A program made the translations under genes and the position numbers. This document shows, piece by piece, positions 37,231 to 48,100 of a stretch of 64,000 bases of DNA. Position 1 is the stretch's first letter. Each line of letters opens with the position of its first letter. The DNA comes from Volvox africanus (Eukaryota; Chlorophyta; Chlorophyceae; Chlamydomonadales; Volvocaceae): the NCBI GenBank assembly GCA_030268105.1, contig BSDZ01000020.1, positions 1,442,001 to 1,506,000 of the forward strand, in the 5' to 3' direction. Under the pieces are notes generated by a model that was not told the origin of the DNA, did not search any database, and saw nothing but the letters and a program-made list of their open reading frames with translations.

Positions 37231-38354
37231 AAGGGAGGGGCGGAGAAAGGGAGGGTTAGACAAACCCGACCCCAATGGACACGGCCTCAACCGACCTCCC
37301 TTTTCACCCCTCCCCCTCGCCTTTAAATCTTCCCCCTCCCGTTACCAGCGTTACAATGTTCGTCTCTCTCCCCCCTCCCGTATGTCTCGATATGAATATG
37401 GGTTTATGTTGTACTACTCTTTCCTCCGCCCGCTGACCCCGCGGCCGCAGCCCCGTGAGCCTTATGGAGCGCAAGACTTGAGGCACGAATTGGAGAGGTG
37501 TATGGGGAAGGGGGGGAAATGGGGGGAGAAAATGAGGGGGGGGAGAGAGGCGGGAATACACAACTGCGTATGGCGGGCGAAACTGCGGCGGTGGAGTCGG
37601 GGTGGGGGTGGGGGAAAGGCGGATATGATGTAGGGTGCGGGTAATGCAGGGGGGGGGGCGAAGGAACAGTCATCGATACGGTGAAGGAAGGGAGGTACGA
37701 AGAGAGGTGTGCGAAGAGGTGTGTGAAGAGGCGGCGAAGTGAGGGGTATTGATATTGGTGGTTTCGGAGTATTTAATTCCATGAATAAGCTTATCGTGGC
37801 AATTCGAGTTAATAGATGTAACTTTTGGCTGGGGGAGTTTGTAGAATCGTTCAGATAGCTCCGCTTTCTCGCGGGTGGTGGTTGACCGTTGATCGTACGC
37901 TGTCTGATCGCCCCCTTGCTCTACCGTAGTGTGAGCGCTTCCCAGGGGAAGTGGTTCGCCTGATCAATAACGCAATATCTCAGAGCGAAATTTAACTTTT
38001 ATACATAGTTGCAGATGACAGTTGCGAAAATTGTGGTACAGGACCAGCCCAGGCCGCCATAATCTATCAATCAAGGCTCTAGCCAGGCATCTCCAACCTG
38101 GTTAGCAGTTTATAGGTTTCTCAAGGTAACAGCTTAGGAGGAACTTGGAAGTGCGCAAAATGCGCAACACGCCAATCCCAAGGCGCTGGGAAGAAGGGGC
38201 GTCGTCTCGCCCCTTGGACGGGCCGTGGGACCAGCTTTGAACATATTTGCCCGGGATATAGTCCACACACACCCCGTGTCATGGACGAGCTGCTGACGTT
38301 AGCTGCAAATCACACACACACACACCAGTGTCATAATATGAAACTTTGAAACAA

Positions 38355-38520
38355 GTTTCCTGCAAAGACTACGTTACACGCCCGAGCCCAACCAGGGCGA
38401 TAATGAACAATGGTGGGACGGAGAGGGCAAAAACGCGCCGACAGGCGACAGCCGCCAAAGGAAGCGCAATAAGATAACAAGAACGTCCAAACGCAGCTTG
38501 GCTAGGAAATCTGGTCTCTG
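38355..38520 (+). repeat. Dispersed repeat family 2, copy 3
   Basis: Near-identical to 1124-1211 over its first ~87 bp and similar to the inverted copy at 27590-27745 over its whole length. It lies in the OPR-PSBS intergenic region just after a short (CA)n run. Confidence 0.85.
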
Positions 38521-39631
38521 TAGCTGAAGGTACTTTCCATCAGCTGCCTGTCGACCATCATATCATTGTCTGAGGATTCTCTCGGCCAGCAGATGTTGCC
38601 TTCAATTTTCCTGCCGGTGATTCAAATATGAAATCGAAAGGATTCCTACCAGTACGTGGCGAAGAAATATAAACTTATTATGAACCTACTAAAATGTCCA
38701 CCTTGGTGTCACTTATTCATTGCGTCTAAAATGTTGTGTAACGTTATCTCCCGCGTCTAGACCACAGTATGACAGTCTCCCATCAGCACACCCCTCAAAC
38801 ATGTCAAGGCTGACGCAGAGGCGTGCACATGTCGCTCGCGATGGAGACCGGTTCGGACAGGAGGTCGGCCCTGGTTTGAGTGATGTGCACTTTGTATCAG
38901 CTGGGCGCACTTGAATGAGAGGTATTCACAGCTGTGCCATTCGGCTTTGCCATGCATGCGCATTCGATGGGAGCTTTATGGAAAAAAACATAATTGGCAA
39001 GTGGCCTTACGGCCCAGCCGGGTCCCTCGCTTCCACAAAGGCATAGCGTAACGATGGCCCGCCCCGGATGACATCGGAAAGAAAATGAAGAAACTGATAC
39101 AACTTCAGCGCGAAAATTACACTTATTTTCGGAAGCCCAGCAAATGTTGATCTTCATGAATTGTAGGGAGGACTGAGTGTGTGAGCCACCAGCATGGTCA
39201 TTTCACTGCCTTGCAAGCAGTGTTCATCTGAATGTCATCAATCAGTCATTTCACTGAATAAAATTCAGGACTTTGACTTGGTTACTGTGGCCGTCTTAAC
39301 CTTGGTAGGCTCGACAGGGTAAGAAGAAATTTACAATCACATGTAGGAAAGCTTCACCCACTAAAAGCTCTTCGTGTCACACGGATGCGTTGGAAATTAA
39401 TGGTGTATGATTATTGGATTCTGGCTTATAACTTCCCTTACCTTACACATTAATTCTTCCTGGTTGACATTTACCTCCGTTCATTTCAGAGACACTACCA
39501 TCACTACTATCCTAACGTGCAGTACAATAGAAGGTTCTGAAAAAGTTGGAAAAAGGACCACAAAAATGGACGCTCGGCCTAACGTCCGTACAGAAAGTGC
39601 TCCCGAACCACTCATTTCCAACAATAGGGAG

Positions 39632-39638
39632 TATAAAA
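39632..39638 (+). promoter_or_regulatory. Possible TATA box of PSBS
   Basis: TATAAAA stands 109 bp upstream of the PSBS start codon, which would leave a 5' UTR of roughly 80 nt. It is the only good TATA match in that flank; function is inferred. Confidence 0.45.
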
Positions 39639-39746
39639 AACTTGCACACTTATTGATAATACACTAAGCAACTTACCCGATCCTACAGCATACATTTACC
39701 CTACTTTTCCAAAACTTATTGCTACAATACGATTCATCTATCGAAA

Positions 39747-41074
39747 ATGCTGGCAATGAAGTCTCTCCCTCTGCGCGCTGGTCGCTTGAGCACCGTACGC
39801 GTCCAAGCTGTACAAGTGAAGACTCGTCCCAAGGTACGCATTAAGTAAATGGCATGTAGCCTGCTCTCCCAAGTCCTTCGAGTTGAGCAACATTCATCAG
39901 GACATAGGAATCATGCACCATACCGCACAGATTCATACAGATTCCTCATGATTATTATGAATGATATTGTGGCCTGTAATGTTATTGACCAATTTTGCAG
40001 AGTGCCGAGCAGCGGTTCAAGCAGGCCACCGGCCTTCCAGCTCCCGATGTCAACGGCAAGCAGTTCCCCGTCAAGCTCGGATTTACAAAGACCAACGAGC
40101 TGTTTGTGGGGCGCTTGGCTATGCTGGGCTTTGCGTCCTCTCTTATTGGCGAAGTTCTGACTGGCAAGGGTGCTCTGGCTCAGTTCGGCTACGAGACCGG
40201 CCTCAACGGAATCGAAGTCGATGGCCTGATCGTTGGCCTCATCGCCTTCAACTTGATTGCGGCAATCCTACCAACCAGCCAAACCTTCGTGCCTGAGGAG
40301 CAGGAGGTAAGACTGTGACAGTTGCAAAGCCAAGAAATAACTTGCTTTTCTAGACATTTCTAGACATTTCGGGAAATCTATTAACAGAAATGATATTGTA
40401 GGCAGTACTTGTCACTGCAGATATTGATCTTTCCCATGATGTGAATTCTCCTACGAATAATTAAGTTCCCTGTCCCTGTCCTTGTCTTACTCCAGTCGAT
40501 TCAGGAGCGCCCCGCGGGTCCACTTCAAGACCCGCGTATCTCTCTGCTGGACCCTAAGCGCTTCTTCGGCGTCAAGGGCTTCGGCTTCACCAAGGATAAT
40601 GAGCTCTTTGTCGGCCGCATGGCGCAGTTGGGATTCGCCTTCTCGCTTATCGGCGAGGCGATTACCGGGAAGGGCGCTTTGGCGCAGTTTGATATCGGTG
40701 AGTAAAAATTTCCATTGGAAAATGCTTCCATGCTGATATATCCGTTATATACATGTTGATATGCCCTATTATATATGGGATTGTACACAACGCCCTTCTC
40801 ATCATCATGACTGAAAGTAACATTCCCCTGCTCTTCCATGACATGACGGTCGCTTGCTCGCCATTAAAGCGTACGATGAACAAAGCCTTATCCAATATGC
40901 ACTGCGATCCCTAGTATCGCTTACTCTGTGGCATGTGCACCCCGCGTATGCTCACTTCCCTCAGAGACTGGCCTATCGCTGCGGGACACTGAGTTCGGCC
41001 TCGTTGTCTTCATCCTTTTCTTGTTGTTCGCTGCGGTTAACGAGGGCACCGGAAAGTTCGTGGACGAGGAGTAA
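39747..41074 (+). CDS. PSBS: PSBS, photosystem II protein for photoprotective energy quenching
   Basis: Four phase-consistent exons: 39747-39833, 40001-40306, 40496-40697, 40965-41074, giving 234 residues. PSBS is a thylakoid pigment-poor LHC-superfamily protein that senses lumen acidification and activates energy-dependent quenching (qE); in Chlamydomonas it is induced by high light or UV-B. The sequence shows the internal duplication: two halves each with NELFVGR, LIGE and TGKGALAQF (helices I and III), and hydrophobic helices II (about 104-124) and IV (EFGLVVFILFLLFAAVN). The pH-sensing lumenal glutamates are present as Glu94 in FGYETG and Glu199 in FDIETG, 105 residues apart as in the plant proteins. 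Residues 1-30 are a basic, Ser/Arg-containing plastid transit peptide. Chlamydomonas has two neighbouring PSBS copies; only one is seen here. Codon use and intron density differ from the neighbouring large genes. Confidence 0.97.
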
Positions 41075-41517
41075 ACTTATATAGCTCTAGCTCTGAATCG
41101 CCATCATCAGACTCCGGCGACGAAGACAGATGAGAGAACCTTTCTGGTCCATCCTTGATTACTTTGACGTTCTCTGGACTGCTAGTGGTAGAACGTCACA
41201 AAACTTACATTTCATTTACAAATATCATGATTGCTGCTTGCATATTTCATTCTAATTTAATGTGAATCAGCCGTTGACTTTCGACAACGGTTGGTGAGGA
41301 CACGCTTGACAATGGTCCATGAGTTCATGGCGGTTGCGGGATGTCTTTTTTTCGTTGGATTTCGTCGCGCCCAGTAGTTAAATAGCAGTGGTGCACTGCT
41401 TTATCCATATGGATGTGTGCTTTGATCTTTTTTCAAAGGAAGTTGAGAGAGAAACAGCATGAATTTACTGCGCGCGTGATTATGTCGGCAGCAAATTCGC
41501 GGCAAGTGCAGCGGAGA

Positions 41518-41576
41518 GGAAATGTAATATTGAGTATGCCAGGATGGTACCGAATTATTGGAAGTACCGTTCCTGT
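41518..41576 (+). repeat. 59-bp inverted repeat, left arm
   Basis: Begins GGAAATGTAATATTGAGTAT and ends TACCGTTCCTGT. It matches the reverse complement of 42733-42791 with one mismatch. The 1.16 kb in between is not obviously coding. Confidence 0.93.
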
Positions 41577-42732
41577 GTAATGCCACTATGGAGTTGTAAT
41601 GCTGCTATCAGAAGTGAAGGTTGGTGATTTACGGGAGGGGCCTAGTTCGGGTACAGGACGTTGAAAAAAGCGATATGGGTATATCGTATCATCTTCTCGC
41701 ACTGTACGGTGGAAACCTTCGTATCGCTCCTGGTATTCTGACTTTCAGCAGATGTGCGTGGCAAGGTCGTATGATATCTTGTACAGAGCCTGGTCGATGC
41801 TATTGAGGAAGTTGAAAGGTCCTGAGAGAGGTCGAGTGATATGTTTGATGAGTGAGCGAGATTGCGTTCGAAGACACGGAGTCAGATGGAGGTCAGAACC
41901 GAGTCGCAGGTCAATGTACGGCCATATTCGTACGGCCATATATGGAGAGAAATACATGTGCTGTAACTCACGGCGGCTACTTGTATGGAGGCAAGTACAG
42001 GAAACGTAAGGTAACAACCTTACACGTAAAACATGTTCTCACGATAATCCGTTTCGCCAACCATCTCGTCTGTGAGGACTCCTCCCATCATGAAATCTAT
42101 GAAAAAAAGAATCAACTAATCGACCACGTAAGTATTAAATGCGCCTAAGTTGAAGTTTTCCAACTCTCTATTCTCTTGAGTTCACGTAACTGTTTCTAGG
42201 GGTCATTAACGATTAGTTATGTGTTTTCAAAACGTTTCCGTATACGTTCTGCAGTATACATTTCTGCCGTCTACACAATATTGACACAACTCGATACCCT
42301 GGGGATTAGGTTATGCAGTCCCATGCGTACGTGCGGACAGTATCGGCAAAAGGTACGTTAAAGCTCTGATACGACCTAAAAAGCTCAAATGCTGGAAATG
42401 GGACAAAAATGGGACAGACAGCAAAACCAATCTTGATAACGCACACGACAGCGAGCTGGGTTATGCAAACGTTTGCGAGGCAAGCAACGCTGGAAAGTAG
42501 TTAATTACTGCATACCGGATCGAGAATGTACCGAGAACGATCGCAATCGCATCTTGAACGGGATCTGACGGACATGGGGAAAACCTTCACGTGAGAACCC
42601 CAACTGCCCCATAACAGCCACAACTCTCACAACGCGAAAATACGACAGAGAGTGCGACTGCAGCAGCAACAGCTACATCATGTCTGGCGGATGTCCGGTG
42701 AACACCTCGTCACGGGTGAATCCTTGCCACGA

Positions 42733-42791
42733 ACAGGAACGGTACTTCCAATAATTCGGTACCATCCTTGCATACTCAATATTACATTTCC
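42733..42791 (-). repeat. 59-bp inverted repeat, right arm
   Basis: Reverse complement of 41518-41576 with one difference (A for C at arm position 23). Similarity ends abruptly on both sides. Confidence 0.93.
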
Positions 42792-43624
42792 ATCCGTCCA
42801 CCTAGCAAAATGCCACAGCATCAGTGTGCAGCTTGCGCCTCTGCATATGCAAACAAAAGGCGTGATGACAACAGTGATGATAATAGTGATGACAACAGTC
42901 ACCCGTACTAACTGAATCTATCTGAATCGAACGTGGACCTCACTCATATGCAGGTGCTCCCAACAAAGCAACAGAGGAAGGGGATTTTGCGATTATCACA
43001 CCGACGGACGAGGACACAGCTTCCATCCCTTCAACACACCATTTGAAATAAGAGTTGCAATATTTGAGTAATGAGTGGGCGTGAGGTCCATCTAATGGGC
43101 ATGAACCGTCACGTTCCAGTTTGATGTGATGATTTGCTCACTACCTTGAAACCTCGCTCCGGGCTCCGGAACCAGGATGTATGCAAGATGAATATGTATT
43201 ATGTAAAACATATTTGAACGTAGACCCCGCATTGATTTATGCGACAATCAAGGAATGGATGTCGCATATATTGATGGATACCATATCCCTGCTCACCTTC
43301 CCCCAGCGTGGGAAGGTGGTTCTCATATTTGAGTTTCAAACCCCTAAGTCCTTCGGAGCTACAAACGCTTTGGTCATCAGAGTATTTTGCTTGTCTGAAT
43401 GGTCATGGTCATTGATATCACTGTGACACCCTGCAGCTTTGCTTCCTCGTCCTTTCTTTCCTCCTCTCCCCCCCCTTCTGTCTCTCCCCCACCCCGTCTG
43501 TTTCTCTGTCTCCGTCTCCTTTTCCCTCCCTCCCCTCTTCCTGCCGCATCCAAGTCCGTTGCCCTCCTCCTCATTCCTAAACCCTCTCCCCACACTCGCC
43601 TTTCCGCCAATGCATCTATGAAGG

Positions 43625-45104
43625 TCATTTATGAAGGGAGCACTGCAGTACTTCTAAGGGCTCCTTAACGCCCTTGAGGCTCACATTGCCCAAACTGAGC
43701 GCCGCAATGGGCGGCGGCGGTGGAGATCCGCCACCGTCAGTCACCGACGCCGATGCTGACGCCGCCACTGCCGCCGCCACCTCCTCCCATACTGCGCCAC
43801 TGACAAGCACTTGCCCCGCCGCAGCGATTCCCGCGATCCGGGATGCCCTGTTCATGACCCGGCCGCGGTAGGTGAGGCGGCCGGAGCCAGGGTTGAGATC
43901 GCAGGTCGTGGAGCCCACATCGATTCCCACCTAAAGCAATGCACAGTAAAAAAAGGGCGAGAACGGCAATCACATATCAATCACTCACTTAATGGATACG
44001 TGTGAAGTGGCTAAGTGTGTAGTGAAAAAAGGAATTAAAACTATATACAAAACGAAATGAGATAAGGAAGAATGCAAAAAGTAACGAGGGAGGACACTGT
44101 CTGGGTGTCTGCCAGCCCTGCCCTCAAAGACGGGATGGGATGAAAGAGGGGATGAAGGACGGAAAGGCGGGTACAACGGAGTGCGGTGCATCAAAGCCGT
44201 CAATGCATACTCCACCCTCACTAACTACTAATTAGGTACTTTAATTTCAAGAACATGAGTTCTTACGCGCTCTTAGCGCGTGCTAAGAGCGCTCGGGAAA
44301 CGGTTCCTGTGACCCGTGGGTCATACGAGCTTGTGTTTTGTCGTACCCCTTCCCCCCAGCCAGCCACCATAGCACCACAACCTTGATCCTCAGTCCGCGC
44401 GACAGAACGGGCGGTCCTCCAGTGCTCTGATGTTCCTTAGATATCTGCTGGTTCAGCGACTGGGGAGTGGCAACACCGGTGCTACCTCCTCCAGCCCCCC
44501 GCCCGCAACCGCTCCGAAACCGGCCCGCTACACCCGCTATTGCTGAGCCGGGCCCTTTGTCAGCCCCTGCTGCTACTGCTGGTACTGCTACGGCTGGTGC
44601 TGCTACTGCTGCTGCCTGCTGACCAGTTGCTGTCCCCGGAGCCGTGCCAGCAATCATAAGCCCCCCTTGGGGTGCGAAGGAGATGACCTGGGACGTGGAG
44701 GAGAGGGTTGGGCGGACGTTATCTGCAATGTAAACAAAAGCGTGTACGACAGTACGACACATATCATTGGTTACATGCCGGCGCAGTAAAAGATCGCTGG
44801 TACAGAGGCCCCGTACTGCAGAACGCGACGGTGGTTCGTACCTCTTCACAAAGCTCGTGTGCCAGCAGGCGGGGATCCCAGTCCTGAGACATCGAATGAT
44901 TTGGGGGGGGAAGGTTAACGGATAATGGATAACGGCCATGGTAGGATAAGAATGGCGCCAGGGAGGGGTAATTATCTCATTCAAGAGGTTTAGGGGTTTA
45001 GCAGTACGCTTAGGATCAAGGTCTTTGTTGGAAGGTTGTAAAAGAATAATATATCGTGACTGCAGACGCTGCATTACATATTACAAGTGACGGATGGAGA
45101 TGTA

Positions 45105-45150
<46 letters not shown>

Positions 45151-48100
45151 CACTCACTTACATGCACTCACACACGCGCACTGAGTGGCTAACCAAGCCT
45201 GGGTGTAATAGGGACAAACAAGATAAGGAGCTAATCAGTATAATTAAGGTCATCTTTGAAGAAGGTAGAGGTAATCATGGTGCGAGGTCAATAAGAAAAA
45301 CACTATTAAGGCAAGGTACAATTGTTAGTAGGAAGCGGATTACACACGCTCGCGCTCTCACCAGCCTTCTGAGGCCCTCCAAGCAGTCCAGCGCCCACTC
45401 CACCGCTGCCGTGGGAGACCCGAAGGCCGCCAGCACCAACCCGTCCCCGCACCCCTCCACCAGGTAGCCCCCAGCTGCACCCAGCCGACCAACCACCAGC
45501 CGCTGACACTGCCCGAGCGCCTCCACCGCCACACCCCCGGGCAGCTCCGCCAGCAGCGTGGCCGCCCCCACCACCTTCAGGAACGCCACCGTGATAAGGC
45601 CCGTGGGGGCGTCCAGGGAGGACAGCTGAGAGACCCAGCGGCTGCGGAGCGGCGAAACCAGAGCCAGACGGCACAACAGGCCGGAGGGCACGGCAACGTA
45701 AAGCGGCTGGGGCACCTTCAGCAAGTGCTCTGGGCTCTGCGGCTGCGTCAGCGGTGTCAATGTCGGCAGCGGCGGTGGCGGAAGCAGCGAATGCTGTGGG
45801 GCTTGGCATGGTTGCTGATCGGCGGTTCGGGTTGTGGAATGCTGCCGCTTAGCAAGCGACTGTAGCAGCCGCCCCGCCGGTGTTGGAGGCTGCAACAATG
45901 GCGGCGGCGGCGGCGGCGGCAGCAAAGGCGGCGGCGGCGGCGGTGGCAGCGTAATAAAATAGCTAAGGTCCGGATCATTCTGTCGTACTTGACGTACGTG
46001 TAGATGTCGATTGTTATCGTTTTGCAATAGAGAGTTGGGCAGGGAGTCTAGCAAGCCTTGCGCGTCGTACTGGTTGCACCTCGAAGCCGCCGGCGTGACA
46101 GCGGTAGCAGCGGCAGCGGTGGCGGCCCCGCCGCCGCCATGACCTACGGGCGGTATGGACGACTGCGCACTGTGATAGGGCCACAGCGTCAAGGCTTGGG
46201 TACGGGACGCTTGCATACTGGGCCGTGGCGTCAGCGGTTGTGGCGACACGGGCTGACCGCTGGCGGCCGTAGCGGCGGCGACGGCGTCAAAGCTACAGCG
46301 CCTGACACTCGACGTCGATTGGGTGTAAGTTCGCGAATGCTGCTGATGCGGGATGAGCGGCGGCGGCGGCGGCTGATGCACAATTTCCAAAGACGCTGGC
46401 CAGAGGCCGTGAATAGGTCCTTCATTGCCGCTGCTAGTGCCGCCGCTGCCGCTGTTACTGCCGCTGCTGCCGTTACCGCCGCCGCTGCTGCCGCCGCCAC
46501 TGCACCCCGGCGCAACACCGAAGACATTAAGGAGGTCCCGCTGGCCGCCCCGGCGGCCCCCTCCCACATCTCCCAGTCGCTCCTCACCATATTCTATGTC
46601 CTCAACCTGAGGTCGGACAGGCTGTAACTGCGGATCCGGTTTAGCCGTTGTTGCAACATCTGGAGCAACATCGCCCATTCCCTTGCCAGCGGCCGGCCCT
46701 GGGGCCTCCGGAACTGTTCCGTGACGCCGCTGACGCCGCCGCCGCTGCAGATCAGCCTCGCCGCCGCCAGCTCCATCGCCACCGCCAACATTGCCGCCAC
46801 TAGCGGCGCCCGCCGCGAGCGGATCTGCTTGGCGGCTGTCGGAGGCTCCAACCGCCCAATTACCACCACCCTCGAAAAATGTGCCAGATTCAAAATTTAG
46901 TTCAGTTACATTTTCAACATCCACGATGCGAGTATCCAGGAGGACGGAGGAATCCGGCGCCCCGCCGCCGCCGCCGCCGCCACCACCAACACTAATGCTA
47001 CCACCACCGCCGCCGCCACCGCCACCGGCACCACTGGCCACGATCAGCCACGGCACCGCCTTCGAGAGCGGCAGTACGGCATTCACTTCTGGCGACGACG
47101 ACTCCCCCTCCGATTGTTGTGACAGCCCGGCAGATCGGAAACCCGACCCTGATGCCGCCGCCAACTCTGTTATCGCCGCCGCCGCCGCCGCCGTCACCGC
47201 CGCCTGCACTGTTGAGTCGCTGTTTATCGCTGAAGCGGCGCCGTCAGCAGGAATCTTGAGCAGGTGATGCCCCGCGTATATCACCTTGATTTCCTTCATG
47301 GCTATGCTGCACCGACTGCCTCCTTCCTTCGCTCTGCCGCCGCCGCCGCCGCCGCCACCCCCTGCCCACCCGCCTCGCTCCACGCAGTGCCGCAGGCGGG
47401 CGAATGCGGGTCCGGACATCACCACAAGGCCCCCGGGGGCGGAATCGCTCACTAATCGGGTCACCTCGGCGAACTCACCTGAGCAGTCCGGGAGGGGCCG
47501 GGAAGAGCGGGGAGAGGATTGATGGAATGCAGGGTATATGCACGTGTGTATTAGCAAGGGGCAAGTGTTGCGATGCGGGGTGTGTGGGAATCCAACTTCC
47601 CGCTGCCGCCGCCGCTGCTTACCCGAGTATTGTTAAGATGGTGCGAAGTGTTGGTGCGAGCATGCGGAAAATACAAGTTAGATGGAAAGAAGATAGACAC
47701 GCAAATCCAGGATAAAAAGTTGCTCTCGGGTCATCTCTAGCGGTGCCCGGGTGGTTCGGGGGTTGGAGGGAAACCCCGCCTCACCGGAGTACTGGTACGA
47801 TGCTGCGACCTTGTTGAAGAAGACGTGGTGATGGGTGCTAAGCCCCGAGTGCAGCTATAGACCGGGAAAAAAGGGGAGAAGGGGGCAGGGCGGGGTAAAA
47901 GGGCGGTACTGTAAACGCGTGATTTGGGGGCTCAATGATGACGAGGGAAGAGGGGAGAGGGGAGAGGGCGGGAGAGGGGAGAGGGCGGGAGAGGGGAGAG
48001 GGCGGGAGAGGGGAGAGGGCGGGAGAGGGGAGGGGCCGGGAGAGGGGAGAGGGCGGGAGAGGGGAGAGGGCGGGAGAGGGGAGAGGGCGGGAGAGGGGAG

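Larger units (their letters stand above)
37231..39746. other. Intergenic between OPR and PSBS genes
   Basis: Left part (37231-37760) is G-rich low-complexity sequence following the OPR stop. Repeat family 2 copy 3 lies at 38355-38520. The rest has no recognisable coding potential; the right end is the PSBS 5' flank. Confidence 0.5.
41075..43624. other. Convergent intergenic region, possible transposon remnant
   Basis: Between the 3' ends of PSBS (plus) and the cyclase (minus). It holds a 59-bp inverted-repeat pair (41518-41576 and 42733-42791). On the minus strand the right arm continues into a short open stretch without recognised motif. No gene identified. Confidence 0.5.
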
